64,000 nt of DNA from Typha latifolia. Its lineage: Eukaryota > Streptophyta > Magnoliopsida > Poales > Typhaceae. The notes beneath the pieces are model-generated. The model ran no database searches. It was not told the origin of the DNA and worked only from the letters and a program-made list of their open reading frames with translations. The position numbers and the translations under genes are program-made. The stretch spans positions 13,031,188-13,095,187 of the forward strand of contig CM034101.1 of the NCBI GenBank assembly GCA_019914945.1, in the 5' to 3' direction. Shown in pieces: positions 45,507-56,561 of the stretch; position 1 is the stretch's first letter; each line of letters begins with the position of its first letter.

Positions 45507-48200
45507 GTTCACTGGTTCTATGATCGACGCACGAGTGTTGTTCGAAGTCGTATTGATTTCTTGTTACAAATCCTACTGAGGAGTAGGATGATTACATTTT
45601 CTTTTCGATAGATTTACTCATAATATTAGTGTGCGGTGGTACCCAATTTCTTGGCTGTGAAATTAATAAGTAATACAATTTGGTGTGAAACTTGTAATTA
45701 TACTCGATATAGATAAAGAACATCTTGCTGGACAGGCATCATTTCGGTGTATTATGCTTCACAAATTATCTGCTTATACACATTTTCTTCGGAACATTTT
45801 GCCCTGCTTTGAACTTGAAGATATTAAAATTAACAAAATTGAGGAATTCATAGAGGAAAAAAAAATGAATTCATTATGTTCTCGCATACGGATGTATTTG
45901 CTATTAGGATTGGGTTAAGAAACATTGTTGTATTCACTAGTAAATGATCTCTATTTATAATCCTGTTCTGTCCCATCAGGAATTTTTCAACTAGGCTTGG
46001 TGGCATCTTTGTTGTCCTGCTGTAATCTTTCAATTCTAGTTTTCCCTGTGGAAACAGGAATTGTTATCTTCAGAAAGTTTTCATTAGAATCGATTTGAAT
46101 TTCTTAGTCTTTCCCCGTTATTACTTATGCAGGATAAGAAAGAACTGATCTGAGCTCAAATTTTGCAATAGTCATTGGTGGTCTTTGACAGTGAAAAAGA
46201 AAGAATAAAGAACTACAAACAGAGGACAGCACCTTCTCATCATTTAAAGATGCTGCAGCACTCTTATTGGATTATATATCATCTCCCCAAGGTAAAAATA
46301 TATTGCTTCCTCCTGGATTCTTGCAAGGCATAGCACTTTTTTTTTCCTTTCGTCACAGTCAGTATATCATGACATCTTGCTAATTCTTGCGACTATAACT
46401 TTTCTCATACATGCTAGATTCTTTAAAATGAAGCTCATAAACTGAAATGCTAGGAGAAATTCCTCTGAAGATTCATTCATTAATTTGGCCAGCCTTACAT
46501 AATCATAAGTTGACTGTTGGTTTTGCTGACTTATCCAGAAAAGCATCTATATAATAGTACTCACAGGAGAAGAACTGTTGGTTTTGCTGACCTCCTAATA
46601 AATGCATGTTCTGTTCGTCAATCCATAGCATGATATTTGTATAAATGCAATGCTAACCTTGATGCTCCTGATTCTAATGGTATCAGTTTCTTACTTGTTT
46701 CTGTTTTTGTAGCTGCTACAGATAATGCATCTTCACTAATTTTGGTCAAGTGTAATATTATGATTGAAATACCTAAAATACATAATATAACTGATGAGGT
46801 TTTAGGACAATAAGATGCAAAGTCTTATCTGCACTTAATAAAACTTTTGGGTTAAAAATGAAATTATACATTTTTTCTATTACAGGTTACAGGGACTCCA
46901 TTCAGCTTGCTTATTTTTCTCAGTACTATTTATCTCCTTTTTCTATCAAACATTGTTGGTTACGGCAAGATTTTCCTGATATTTGAACTTAAATTTTATT
47001 TAGATGCCACTTTTTCTGTTATGCTTCTACTTTTTCTTTTGTCAGATCGTGTTTTTTCCAATTCTCTGTTTTCTTGCTTTCTGTTCATTTTACAGCAATG
47101 ATCTCCTTGTGCATAGAAACTTTTTTTGAGCTGCCAAACACTACTGCTTCCTTCTTGGATCTTAATTGACCTAAGAAAAATTACTCTGTTGTCTAAGCTA
47201 ATTAATCACAATGTCTTGTTGTGTGGTAATCTCTTTTCATAAATGTTTGTCTGTCTGAACAACTGCGAAATTCATTGTTTTTGAGAGTTTCACAAAATCA
47301 TAAACTGTGTGTTAAATTTTCTGGCCTCTCCAGAAAATCAACTTTTAAAGTTTTACTTGCATGAGATGTACTTTCAACTGGGTAATAATAAGCTGGTTTT
47401 GCCCTCCTAAGAAAACACAAATTCTACTTTTTAATAAATAGGCCTTTCTGTAGCGATGCAGAGCCTGAGCTCCTGATGTTAAGATCTATTACTCGCTTCT
47501 GATTTTGAATTACTCCCTCGTTTTGTTATTATGTGATTGAACTGATAAATCATAGAAACTAACTGATGGTTTTCAGGAGAATAAGATTCCAGCATTTCAG
47601 CTGTACTTAATTGAACTTGGTTACCTTTTGCAGTTCATCTTTTAGGATGATTGATTTATTTCATTGGTTATTAGTACCGAAGCATCAGATATTTGTTATT
47701 AGTTCCATTTAGTCCTTTATATGGGAAGGTTTTGTGTTAAATGCTCTCTATACTACGTATCCTTTGTATCTTCATTTTACTTTATGTGGTTTTTCCTCTT
47801 TCAGTATGATGTTTCCTGCTATAATGGTAACTACAAGAGCTGTCAGAAAAGAAATTTAGGTCAGCATGGCAAGTTTGAATAAATACTAAAGATCTGGATC
47901 TTTGTTTATTTGGCCAGTATTATGTCCCTTCAGGATGCTACGACACCGTGAAGTTATGTAGGGATTTCAGTTGTTTATGCTGTTATGGATGTGATCTACA
48001 TGAGCAAGGATCTTATCACGTTTTGCTTGATCTAAAATCTAGTATGAACAATAATGACTGGTATAATATGATATATCCCTGTTCCTTTTGAGTTTTCAAG
48101 CATAATTTTTTGAACCTCATGGTTTTACTAATTCGATTACACCGTATGTCCAGTTAGTCAATGTATTCTCTAAGGATATACATTGCAGAATTATATAGTG
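45507..48200 (+). repeat. downstream flank of copy E, the longest version
   Basis: Collinear with the copy A flank to about 47430, then continues with DNA seen in inverse orientation in copies B and C (47500-48190, matching the reverse of 14690-16060). It therefore shows the full extent of the duplicated unit, at least 2.7 kb beyond the stop codon. Polypyrimidine-AG sites (TTATGCAG 46127, ATTACAG 46879, TTTTGCAG 47626) are candidate splice acceptors. No coding gene recognised. Confidence 0.7.
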
Positions 48201-48639
48201 TTGCTTGATAACATGACGTGAAAAAGGAGAACAATATTATGAATGGAGCAATCTTTCGGCACAATTGCCAACTGTTAAATTGTTTTTGGATAGCTGACCT
48301 TTTAAGTAGCATGAATTAAGTTCTATATTATTGGAAGGCAAATATTGTTTCCATTTCCTCTTTTTTTTTTCCCTCTTGTTTACTTTAATGGTTATATTGC
48401 GCTAGACTCATTATTTTCATTCTTCCGTGTGCTCCTCTTATTTCTTGTGCTCCTTTTCAGATTTGCAATGTGCGACGGAGAAAGAGAAAGGAGAGTAGAA
48501 AAACAGAAGAGGGGATGAAGCTGAGAATTTGGTCTAGCCACTGTCTACTGCTTCTGTTATTTATTCATTCCACTAGGAAAATCAGATATATTGTAGTTGT
48601 CATTCTGCCTATTTCCTTGGCATTTCTAGGATTATGTAT

Positions 48640-49210
48640 CTTCTCCCCAAGGTGAATCTATTGCTTCCTCCTAGATTTTTTAAAGGCGTAGCACTTTCAT
48701 GGGAGCCAATATATCATGACGTCTTGCTCATTCTTGCGACCATTACTTTTCTCATACATGCTTGATTGTGTTGATTCTTTAAAACGAAGCTCATAAACTG
48801 AAAAGATACAAAGAAATTCCTCTGGAGATTCATTAATTTAGCTGTCAATCCATAGCATGATATTTGAATAAATGCAATGCTCGCTCAACCTGATCCTCCT
48901 GGTCCTAATGTTTCGGTTTATTACTTGTTTCTGTTTTTGTAACCCCTGCTACAGATAAAGCAACTTCACTAATTTTGGTCAGTGTAATAATATGATTGAA
49001 GTACTTAAATTATATAATATAACTGAAGAGGTTTTAGGACAATAAGATGCAAAGCCTTATCTGCACTTTATATAAAACTTTTGGGTTAGAATGCGACTCC
49101 ATTCAGCTTGCTTATTTTGCTCAGTATTATTCGTCTTCTTTTATCAATCAAACATTGTTGGTTGCAGCAAGCTTCTACTGATATGGATGTTGGATATATG
49201 TTTATCCGGA
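48640..49210 (+). repeat. short extra flank fragment F
   Basis: Repeats an internal part of the same flank directly after copy E: CCAATATATCATGACGTCTTG (48706), AAAACGAAGCTCATAAACTG (48781), CAATAAGATGCAAAG (49041), and ATTCAGCTTGCTTATTTTGC near 49100. It is closer to copy D in several places (GACGTC, AAAACGAAG). A partial tandem duplicate. Confidence 0.65.
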
Positions 49211-50997
49211 TATTTTCTTTTAAAATAGTTTATAATTTTTAGCTTGCTTATCTAAATAGTGAATGCTAATATTGTTATTAATAATGTGTTCTATATTATT
49301 TATAGAGATTAATTTTGCTAACTTTTTATATATTTATACATAGATTATTTTACTTTATTTCTAGAACAGTTAGTATTTTGAGTTAATTATGTCTAAGAGA
49401 AATGTAATAGTTTATTTAGAATTTGATATCCCTTTAAGATCTGATTTTCTATTAAAAAATTATTCAATTTATATTAGAAAATTATTCCTACCCATTTAGT
49501 TGAAATATAATTATATTTGACTATAACAAAAATAAATAAGGAGAAGGTTGAAGATAGAAGGGAAAGGAGTTTAAACCACAAATATTAAATAATATTTATC
49601 AAGTTTTGATATTTTAATTATTGATTTGATATTTTCTATTAATTGAGCAAACTTAGCTTTGAACCTTACATGTTCCTTTTTTTAATCTATATATTTATTT
49701 TTGTCTACTATTTATTTAATAAAATCTAAATTAACTGTACATGTCATCTATTTATAATGTGTTGAAAGTCATATACATGTATGACTTTCAAAACTATCCA
49801 CACATTTTCTCTGTCGCTTCCTTATGTTCTCTAAATGTTCTTTGTTTTCTTTGTCACTTCCTCATTTTCAGGTAAAGTTCAAAACAATATACTTAATGAC
49901 TTAATGACTTATAATTAACTATGTTGGTATCGTTTAAGATAATTAACATTATATAAGATAATAAACAATATTATTAATTTTTTATCGAGACTAATAATAT
50001 TATTTTCCTTAATTATCTCATCAATAGTTTTGTATAAATTAAATATTGTACTAAAATTAGAAGATAGGTTAGTGGTCTCAAGGGATATATGAGATATATA
50101 ATTTTGTGATAAATCTAGGAATGACTTATCTCCTTTTATCTTATTCTACAATTGCATTTGGTGCTTTCACAATTTAATTATATTTAATTTTTAAATTTAA
50201 CATATAAAAAATATATATAATTTATATATGTGATGTACATTAAAAGCTCATTATTGTAAATTCAAAAATTAAAGGTAATTAAATTAAAAAAAATTCCAAA
50301 TGCATCTTAAGTGCCTGTTTGCACAAATTATCTATCAAAATTTTGTAAGAATCAAAAAGTGCAAATAAAAATCATACCTGAATTTTTCCCTAATACAAAC
50401 TTTTCTTTTGTGTACCTAGAAAATTTTGGAAGAAAAAACACAGAGAAGGAGAAACATAGGAGGTACATTTGGCCATTTAGGCTAAAGATTAAAGAAACTT
50501 AAGCTTGGGTAAGAAACCAACATTGCTCAGCTTGTGGTACGTGGATTCTCCTTTGACATACCCATGATTCATTAAGAACATACTAGTCTAGAAGATAACA
50601 TTAGTCACCCATGATCACCTGTGATAATACTAAGCACCTCAAACTAAAACAAAACAAAACAAAATTATTAAAAAGGAAAAGCGGCAGAAGACTAGGCGAA
50701 GTATGTCTTGAAAAATTTATGCCTATAATTTGAGCTCTCTTGATTTCCTCTTTTATGTTTGCCTATAATAAGATCATATTATGTTTCCCGACGAACTCTA
50801 CAGGAAGTTCTTCCAAGTGAAGTAACAAACTCTTGCTACATTTTTAGTACTTTCAGATTTCCATTGAAACATTCGTCCAGCCCTGCTGGAACATACATTA
50901 TTCCACAAATATTTCTATGCAAATTAGACAAACTAAAGATGCTAACTTCCTAACAAGATAGTGTTCGCTCAAACTGACGCATCAGTAGCTCATATGA
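49211..50997. other. AT-rich intergenic DNA and 3' region of the TPR gene
   Basis: 49211-50470 is AT-rich with no gene supported. From about 50480 the sequence is the 3' flank of the TPR gene, recognisable because it recurs inverted at 8320-8820. No canonical polyadenylation signal stands out. Confidence 0.55.
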
Positions 50998-52919
50998 TCA
51001 AGTGGTTGCAGAAGTCAATGCTCCATGATGAAGTGGCAATTTGAAAAAATGTTGAGGTTGATCAACACCTTCGTCACCCTTTCCATCATCACCATCATCT
51101 GTGTCCCATAGAAACTCCGCGTACGATGCAAGAACATGGCTACAAGTAGCAGAGTTCATGACAATATCAGATTTCAGAAATTTATTAGTTTTTCGCCTTT
51201 TAATCAATGTAATACCACTGTCACAACATCTGCACGATGATTCTTTCACAAAACCAGATATATACCTGTTTTGCGGCGCAACCCGCACTGCCCGTTCAAA
51301 GTAGCTAGAAGCACGCTCTACATCGTGGTGCAACTCCCACACCAATTTAGCATATTGCGACAAAATATCTCCATCACTAGGATCCGCCAATATAGCACGA
51401 GAATAATATTCTTCAGACCTTTGAGCATCGCCCTTGACCTAGTAAAATAACTAGAAGCATGAGAAGAATTGCAAGAAATAAAAGCACATTAGGCTATCAG
51501 CTATAGTAGAACTGGGTATGGACTTTGAATTCTCAAAAGCTGCTACATAGAACCAGACAGGATAAGCACGTTCTCTGAACAAGATTTATATTATATTTTC
51601 ACCGTTTAGTAAACAAATACAAATTCCTAAATAAACTTATTCAAGGTAATTATTATCTATTACAATTAAATAATAAAATATGAGTAAAGTTATAGATATA
51701 TCTAATTTATATTCAAGATGTGTGTATAAAGTTATTTAAAAGAAATCTTATGCACGAACCAAATGAGATCTAAGTTGTTGTTACTGTTATCAGAAGAACT
51801 ACAATAACAATTCTAGTTCATTCTTTTCCAACAAAGAAGGAATAAAGAAGAGGGATGAGAGTTCCCTAATTTCTGTAATATTCCTATACTTCCTGAATTT
51901 TCTTGTTTTAGGTACTAACCAGAACCCCTTGTATTATCATTGCTCTTGCTGATCTTTTTTTTCCATTCCCCTCCCCCCCCCCCGCCCCCCTTTTTCCTAA
52001 TTTTCCCCGCAAGACTGACCACATTCAATTATTTAGAAACAAAACAATACTAGTAATGAAACTAAAGATCAAGCGTGACAAAAATCTATCTCAAAAGGAC
52101 AGAGCATGGACAACAATAAGTGTCCACAAAACGATCACAAAATTTCACATAGCCTATCATAATTCATAACAGAAGTCGTTTGAATCCTATCAACTTCTCT
52201 AGCAGATAATTGTGATAAAATTAATGAGAATAAAATAAGGATAACTCCCAATTCCCGGAAAAATGATCATATATACTCACCTGGTAGAGAAATTCCGCAT
52301 AATTCCTCAGCAGCACCGCGTTGCTCGGATCCTCCTCCATCATCCTCTTATAGTAACTATCGACATCGGACTGCTCTCCTCCATCACCACCACCGGTCAC
52401 GAGGCCGCACGTTCCTCGACCGCCGCCGCCGGTACCATCATATCCGGCAGTCAGCAACCCCGACGCCACGCGGTCGATCCCGAGCCCCCTCGCGAGGAAC
52501 AGAGGCGTCTCCCGATAAGGAATCGATCCTGAGAAGGCGAACTCATCTCCTCCTCCTCCTCCCTCCTCCTCCTCCTCCTCCTCCTCCTCTTCTTCTTCTG
52601 GATCTTTCCCTTCCTCAATAAGGACGGTGTTGTAGATGGAGAGGGAAGGGGAGACCTCGAGGAAGGAGGGTTTGAGAGGTGGGCTGTTGTGGTGGTGATG
52701 GTGGTGAGAATTGGAGTCGGGAAGGAGGAGAGAATGGAGGTTGCCATCGGAGCGAGTTCTTCGGGAGAAGCCAACGGGAGAGGAGATGGGATGCAAGGAG
52801 GGATTGGGGTGGTGGTGGTTGTGGGTTGTATGATCGGGAGAATCGGAGATGTGAAGTGAGGGGGCGGTGGATGAGAGGAGAGACCCCAAGATTGGGGTAG
52901 AAGAGCTCCTCAGCAACAT
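50998..52919 (-). CDS. tetratricopeptide-repeat (TPR) protein, three exons
   Basis: Exon 1 is 52919-52281 (213 codons), exon 2 is 51438-51266 (173 nt) and exon 3 is 51139-50998 (142 nt), giving 317 residues. Introns have GT-AG ends (donor CAG/GTGAGT after YAEFLYQ; acceptor TTTTACTAG before VKGD; acceptor CTTGTAG before the SHVLASYAEF codons). The N-terminal half is low-complexity (His/Asn-rich, Ser-rich, a long Glu run near residue 105, Gly-rich). The C-terminal third holds about three TPR-like helical pairs (YYKRMMEEDPSNAVLLRNYA, YYSRAILADPSDGDILSQYA, YFERAVRVAPQNSHVLASYA), a scaffold for protein binding. This matches an uncharacterised plant TPR family, and no enzymatic motif is seen. An in-frame ATG at 53036 would add 39 residues through the CT repeat. 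I prefer 52919, where the conserved-looking MLLRSSSTPILGSLL begins. Confidence 0.85.
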
Positions 52920-52920
52920 T

Positions 52921-52944
52921 CTCTCTCTCTCTCTCTCTCTCTCT
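52921..52944. repeat. (CT)12 microsatellite next to the TPR start codon
   Basis: A CT/GA dinucleotide run ends 1-2 bp from the TPR gene's ATG, inside its presumed 5' UTR. Such runs are common in plant leaders. Confidence 0.9.
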
Positions 52945-53036
52945 GAGCCAAGGAGAAGTGGGAAAATAAATAAAAAACTACTAATTAATCTAGTATTTAT
53001 TTTGTGGCCGAGAAGGCAAATGACTAAAATAAACAT

Positions 53037-53674
53037 GGCTTAATATACTTTATTAAGAGAATATACAGAGTATTCTTTCAGCATCACGTGTGACGTCCAG
53101 CTAAAGACATGATCTCGGAATAGATGAAAACGACTGGTCAAAATTGTGAGTCGGTTCACTCTTTGACAACTTTCAGCCTTTTTCTCGGAAGGACACGAGA
53201 TTTTTGGCAACTTAATTATAATTATCTTTAATTAGTAAGTTCGGATTTTTTCTAGAAACTAACTACACTAGATATTATATTTGTAAGAGCTTATTACTAA
53301 CCTGGGCCATTATTAACTACCAACCAATTTAGGTTGGGGTTAGATATTAAAGCAATCACAGATCACGAGATGATAGACCCCTCCAAGTCAGTGAGTCATC
53401 ATCCAAAACCCCAGGCATTCCATGATTCCAGTAAAACAAATAAATAAATTATGCATGCATGTAAAAAGTTACATATAAGCCGGTTTGTAAATTTCTAGCT
53501 TATTATCCCGATTGCTGAAAATAGTTCCCCAACCCTCAATTTCTTGTGCTGTTAACAACCCCGTCACCGCTGTCGCACTCTCATAACCGCTAACCTTGAT
53601 ACAAAATTCCAACCCCTCAATTCACCTTTCATCCATCTCATTGAACCAAACCCCACCACTTTGTCGTCCGTAAG
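53037..53674. other. shared upstream region of the divergent TPR and C2 genes
   Basis: About 750 bp separate the two divergent start codons (52919 minus, 53675 plus), so this holds both promoters. ATGCATGCATG occurs near 53451. ACATATAAGCC near 53471 is a weak TATA candidate for the C2 gene. Nothing else defined. Confidence 0.5.
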
Positions 53675-54475
53675 ATGTCTCTGGCCGTCAATGATGGAGT
53701 CATTGGTAGCAACGGAGGAGCCTACTACCCTTCCCTCCCCCCTTTCCCGTACTCTTTCCACCTCATCGAAGTCACCGTCATCTCTGCCCAGGACCTCTTC
53801 TCCTCTGCCCGTTCTATGACCACCTACGCCGTCGCGTGGGTTCACCCCAATCGCAAGCTCCAGACTCGGCTTGACCCGACCGGCCACACCGACCCGACGT
53901 GGAACGACAAGTTCATTTTTCAGATCGAGGACGCCGCCCTCCGATCTGACACGTCGGCAGTTACCGTCGAGATCTACTCCCGGTCCCGCATTAAGGACTC
54001 CCTCCTCGGTACTGCTCGTGCTATCCTCTCCACACTCCGCCCTACCACATCCCCTCGATTTGCTGCCCTCCAAGTCCGGCGACCTAACTCGCTACGACCG
54101 CAAGGGATTCTGAACGTCTCCATCACGCTAATTGATAACCATGCGAGGTCCTTACCTCTTTATGCGGAGCTCTCACCAGCCACGAGGAAAGCAAACGCAA
54201 AGACAAAAGCAAAGGCGAAGTCTAAGAGGACGAGGGACCCAGTGATGGATCGAGAGGGGGTGGAGATCGAGGAGAAGTTGGAGAGGTGGAGAAAAGAGCT
54301 GCCGTTGTCGTCGGTGAGGGAGAAGGGGAAGGTAAAAGTGGTCGAGGAGGGGGAAAAGGTTTGGAAGAGAAGAAAGAGTTTTGTGAGGTTGACTTGTTTT
54401 AGTCCGGTGACAGAGTCGGGAATAGTGCCGCCGACAGTGCAACCAAGGATGATGAGGGAGGGAAGAATGGCGTGA
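53675..54475 (+). CDS. C2-domain protein, plant SRC2-like
   Basis: Encodes 266 residues in one exon, ATG at 53675. A C2 domain covers about residues 25-155: it opens YSFHLIEVTVISAQDLFSSA and continues through TTYAVAWVHPNRKLQTR, then DPTWNDKFIFQI and SLLGTARAIL. C2 domains bind phospholipid, often with calcium. Here the first loop has one acidic residue (QDL), and SARS replaces the usual second Asp position, so calcium binding is doubtful. The C-terminal 100 residues are Lys/Arg/Glu-rich (KANAKTKAKAKSKRTR), with possible nuclear or membrane-surface targeting. The family is linked to stress and membrane signalling in plants. Divergently arranged with the TPR gene. Confidence 0.85.
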   Translation: MSLAVNDGVIGSNGGAYYPSLPPFPYSFHLIEVTVISAQDLFSSARSMTTYAVAWVHPNRKLQTRLDPTGHTDPTWNDKFIFQIEDAALRSDTSAVTVEIYSRSRIKDSLLGTARAILSTLRPTTSPRFAALQVRRPNSLRPQGILNVSITLIDNHARSLPLYAELSPATRKANAKTKAKAKSKRTRDPVMDREGVEIEEKLERWRKELPLSSVREKGKVKVVEEGEKVWKRRKSFVRLTCFSPVTESGIVPPTVQPRMMREGRMA

Positions 54476-54976
54476 GGGGGGCGATGAGAATGTATTCTAC
54501 TATTATTATTATTTTTTGTTGTTATTATTGGTTTTCATAAATTTATTATTATTGTTTGTCTTCTTCTGACTATTTAGTAACAGTGAGATTTTGTGAAGCG
54601 TTATTACTAGATTTTGTACTATATGTGACACTAGTCAAATCTAAGTATTGTGCAACATAGTTCTATTCAGTTGAATAGTTTAACTTTTTTCACGTCGAAT
54701 TTTCATTCAGAACAAGGGGTAAAAGTTGCGATTAGAATTAATGGGCCATGGCCACATATCATTACCAGATATAGAGTAGGGCGCCCTGATAGGGTGGTAC
54801 AAATGCAGGGACGAATTCGTTACAATCCGGGTTATCGGGTCCAAATAATTACCCGCAAGAGATATCCTCCGATATAGTAATTATGCCATGGATAACATAG
54901 ACCACCCAAAACTCTGATTTACACGATACAGGCGGGCGGTTACTCTCCATTTGTGGACCAGAGCACCTCCAAACCG
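54476..54976. other. 3' end of C2 gene and promoter of TOM9 gene
   Basis: After the C2 stop there are TTATTATTATTATT-type tracts. A short open stretch (about 54710-54877) reads EQGVKVAIRINGPWPHIITR and onward to RKRYPPI; I do not recognise it and it has no clear start. It lies in the presumed TOM9 promoter. No TATA box stands out. Confidence 0.45.
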
Positions 54977-55279
54977 ATGTCTTCCTCCCGTGACGGCAAT
55001 GGCGACGGTGTCATCTCTCGTGTCTCAAGTGCGATATCGCAGTCCCCTGTCGTCTACCGTGGCCGCCGCGCCGCCTCCGACGCCGCTGGCGTCGCCAAGA
55101 AGCTCCTGTGGAGCACCGGCCGCGCCGCCTGGATCGCCGGCACGACCTTCCTCATCCTAGTCGTTCCTCTCATCATCGAGATGGATCGTGACCAGCAGAT
55201 GAACGAACTCGAGCTACAGCAAGCTAGCCTCCTTGGCTCCCCGGCTCCCCCCACAGCCGCCGCCGCTGCAGCCAAGTAA
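54977..55279 (+). CDS. TOM9-2: mitochondrial import receptor subunit TOM9-2 (plant TOM22-type)
   Basis: Encodes 100 residues in one exon; ATG at 54977. The short cytosolic part carries SQSPVVYRGRRAASDAAGVAKK. The hallmark segment LLWSTGRAAWIAGTTFLILV is followed by VPLIIEMDRDQQMNELELQQ and ASLLG. A single membrane helix (about residues 50-67) anchors the protein in the outer mitochondrial membrane. In plants this reduced TOM22 homologue is part of the TOM translocase core and lacks the large acidic receptor domain of fungal and animal TOM22. Length (about 100 residues) and the AWIAGTTFLILVVPLIIEMD block match the family closely. The Ala-rich C-terminus is in the intermembrane space. The reading frame extends a few codons further upstream, but with no ATG. 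Confidence 0.93.
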   Translation: MSSSRDGNGDGVISRVSSAISQSPVVYRGRRAASDAAGVAKKLLWSTGRAAWIAGTTFLILVVPLIIEMDRDQQMNELELQQASLLGSPAPPTAAAAAAK

Positions 55280-55603
55280 CCAGGTCAGGAGATATCTTCG
55301 CTTATGGTTTTATCACCGCTATTAGGGTTGTGGAATGAATTGGTTCTCGGCATCACTTAAGATTTGAATTGTTGGTGGCATTTGAGCCTTCAACTCTTTT
55401 AGGGTTTTAGTATGAAATAGTTCGAGAAAGACTGGAATTTTTTTTTAAAACTGCTGTAATCTGCATTTGTACTGTTATCAAATTGGTTTCTTTTCTTATG
55501 AGTTACCGTTGCAAAATGATATTTTTCAGTTAATGCAGTTACATTGTTGACTGTTTCTTGAATCCTATATCGGAATGTTGAAAGGGGATTTTGATTTTTT
55601 TTC

Positions 55604-55609
55604 AATAAA
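55604..55609 (+). terminator. candidate polyadenylation signal of TOM9-2
   Basis: AATAAA about 325 bp after the TOM9-2 stop, preceded by T-rich sequence. Position is plausible for a plant 3' UTR, but no transcript evidence is available. Confidence 0.4.
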
Positions 55610-56417
55610 GCTTTTATCTAGTAGCTCCTTTATATTGTCTAATAGAAGGTGGTGCAATTTCTTATTTTTTGTTTCGTTATGACTTTGGTACATCTTTGAA
55701 CTTACCATCGTCGATAGAATGTTTGTTCTGAATGTTCCACTGGTTGTAACATTAACCCATCTTAGGGGTTTGGAAATATGGCAATCGAAGTATCATTAGA
55801 TGCAACTTATTTGTGGTGGTAAGCACAATATTGTCAGATGTAATTATTAGATTTTAGAGAGTGCCAGTTCTAGATATGCTTTGAGCATTGCAGAAAGAGT
55901 AAGTGTGAAAATATTATATCTAGTTATGTTATGACAACTTGTGTGTGCATGATGTGAGAGTTTTCTGTTTTCCTGCGGTGACAAGTCTTGAGTGGGGCAA
56001 AATATGAGCCCTATAAAGCAATAAATAGAAGACATTAGATGATGGTTAATGTTAGTTTTAAATTGGTAGTAGTAGTCTAGTATGATTTATGATATCATTA
56101 GTTCGAGATGTTCTCCATGTTTTTGTGCCATTGAAAATCTGCTTCCCTTTAAGTAATGGATCATTTACTTTTTGGTACCAATCTAGTGAAACTTTTGGTA
56201 CATCAACCATAATACTCTCCTTGTATCTCTTTTTATAAAAGTGTAAAGAGCGTTGTAGGTTTGGTATTAACTTAAAATGCTGTTTTTCTCATTTCCTTCT
56301 ATGAAGTGTTCTAAGAAGCAGTGCATGCATCTGCATCTGTGTCCACATAAACTGTATAGTCCCTTCACTTACCGCATTGACTATTGGGATTTGGGCATAG
56401 TTGGGCCACATAATGAG

Positions 56418-56561
56418 TAGCTGAGGTTCCCCCTATGTTCTTGCATTATATGTAGATATAAGCAGGTCAAGCATGAAGCACCCTATGACTAGCTGAGGTT
56501 CCCCCTATGTTCTTGCATTATATGTAGATATAAGCAGGTCAAGCATGAAGCCCCCTATGAC
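56418..56561 (+). repeat. tandem duplication, two 72-bp units
   Basis: Each unit begins TAGCTGAGGTTCCCCCTATG (56418 and 56490). One difference is visible, GCACCC against GCCCCC near the unit ends. Recent duplication with no coding content. Confidence 0.9.
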
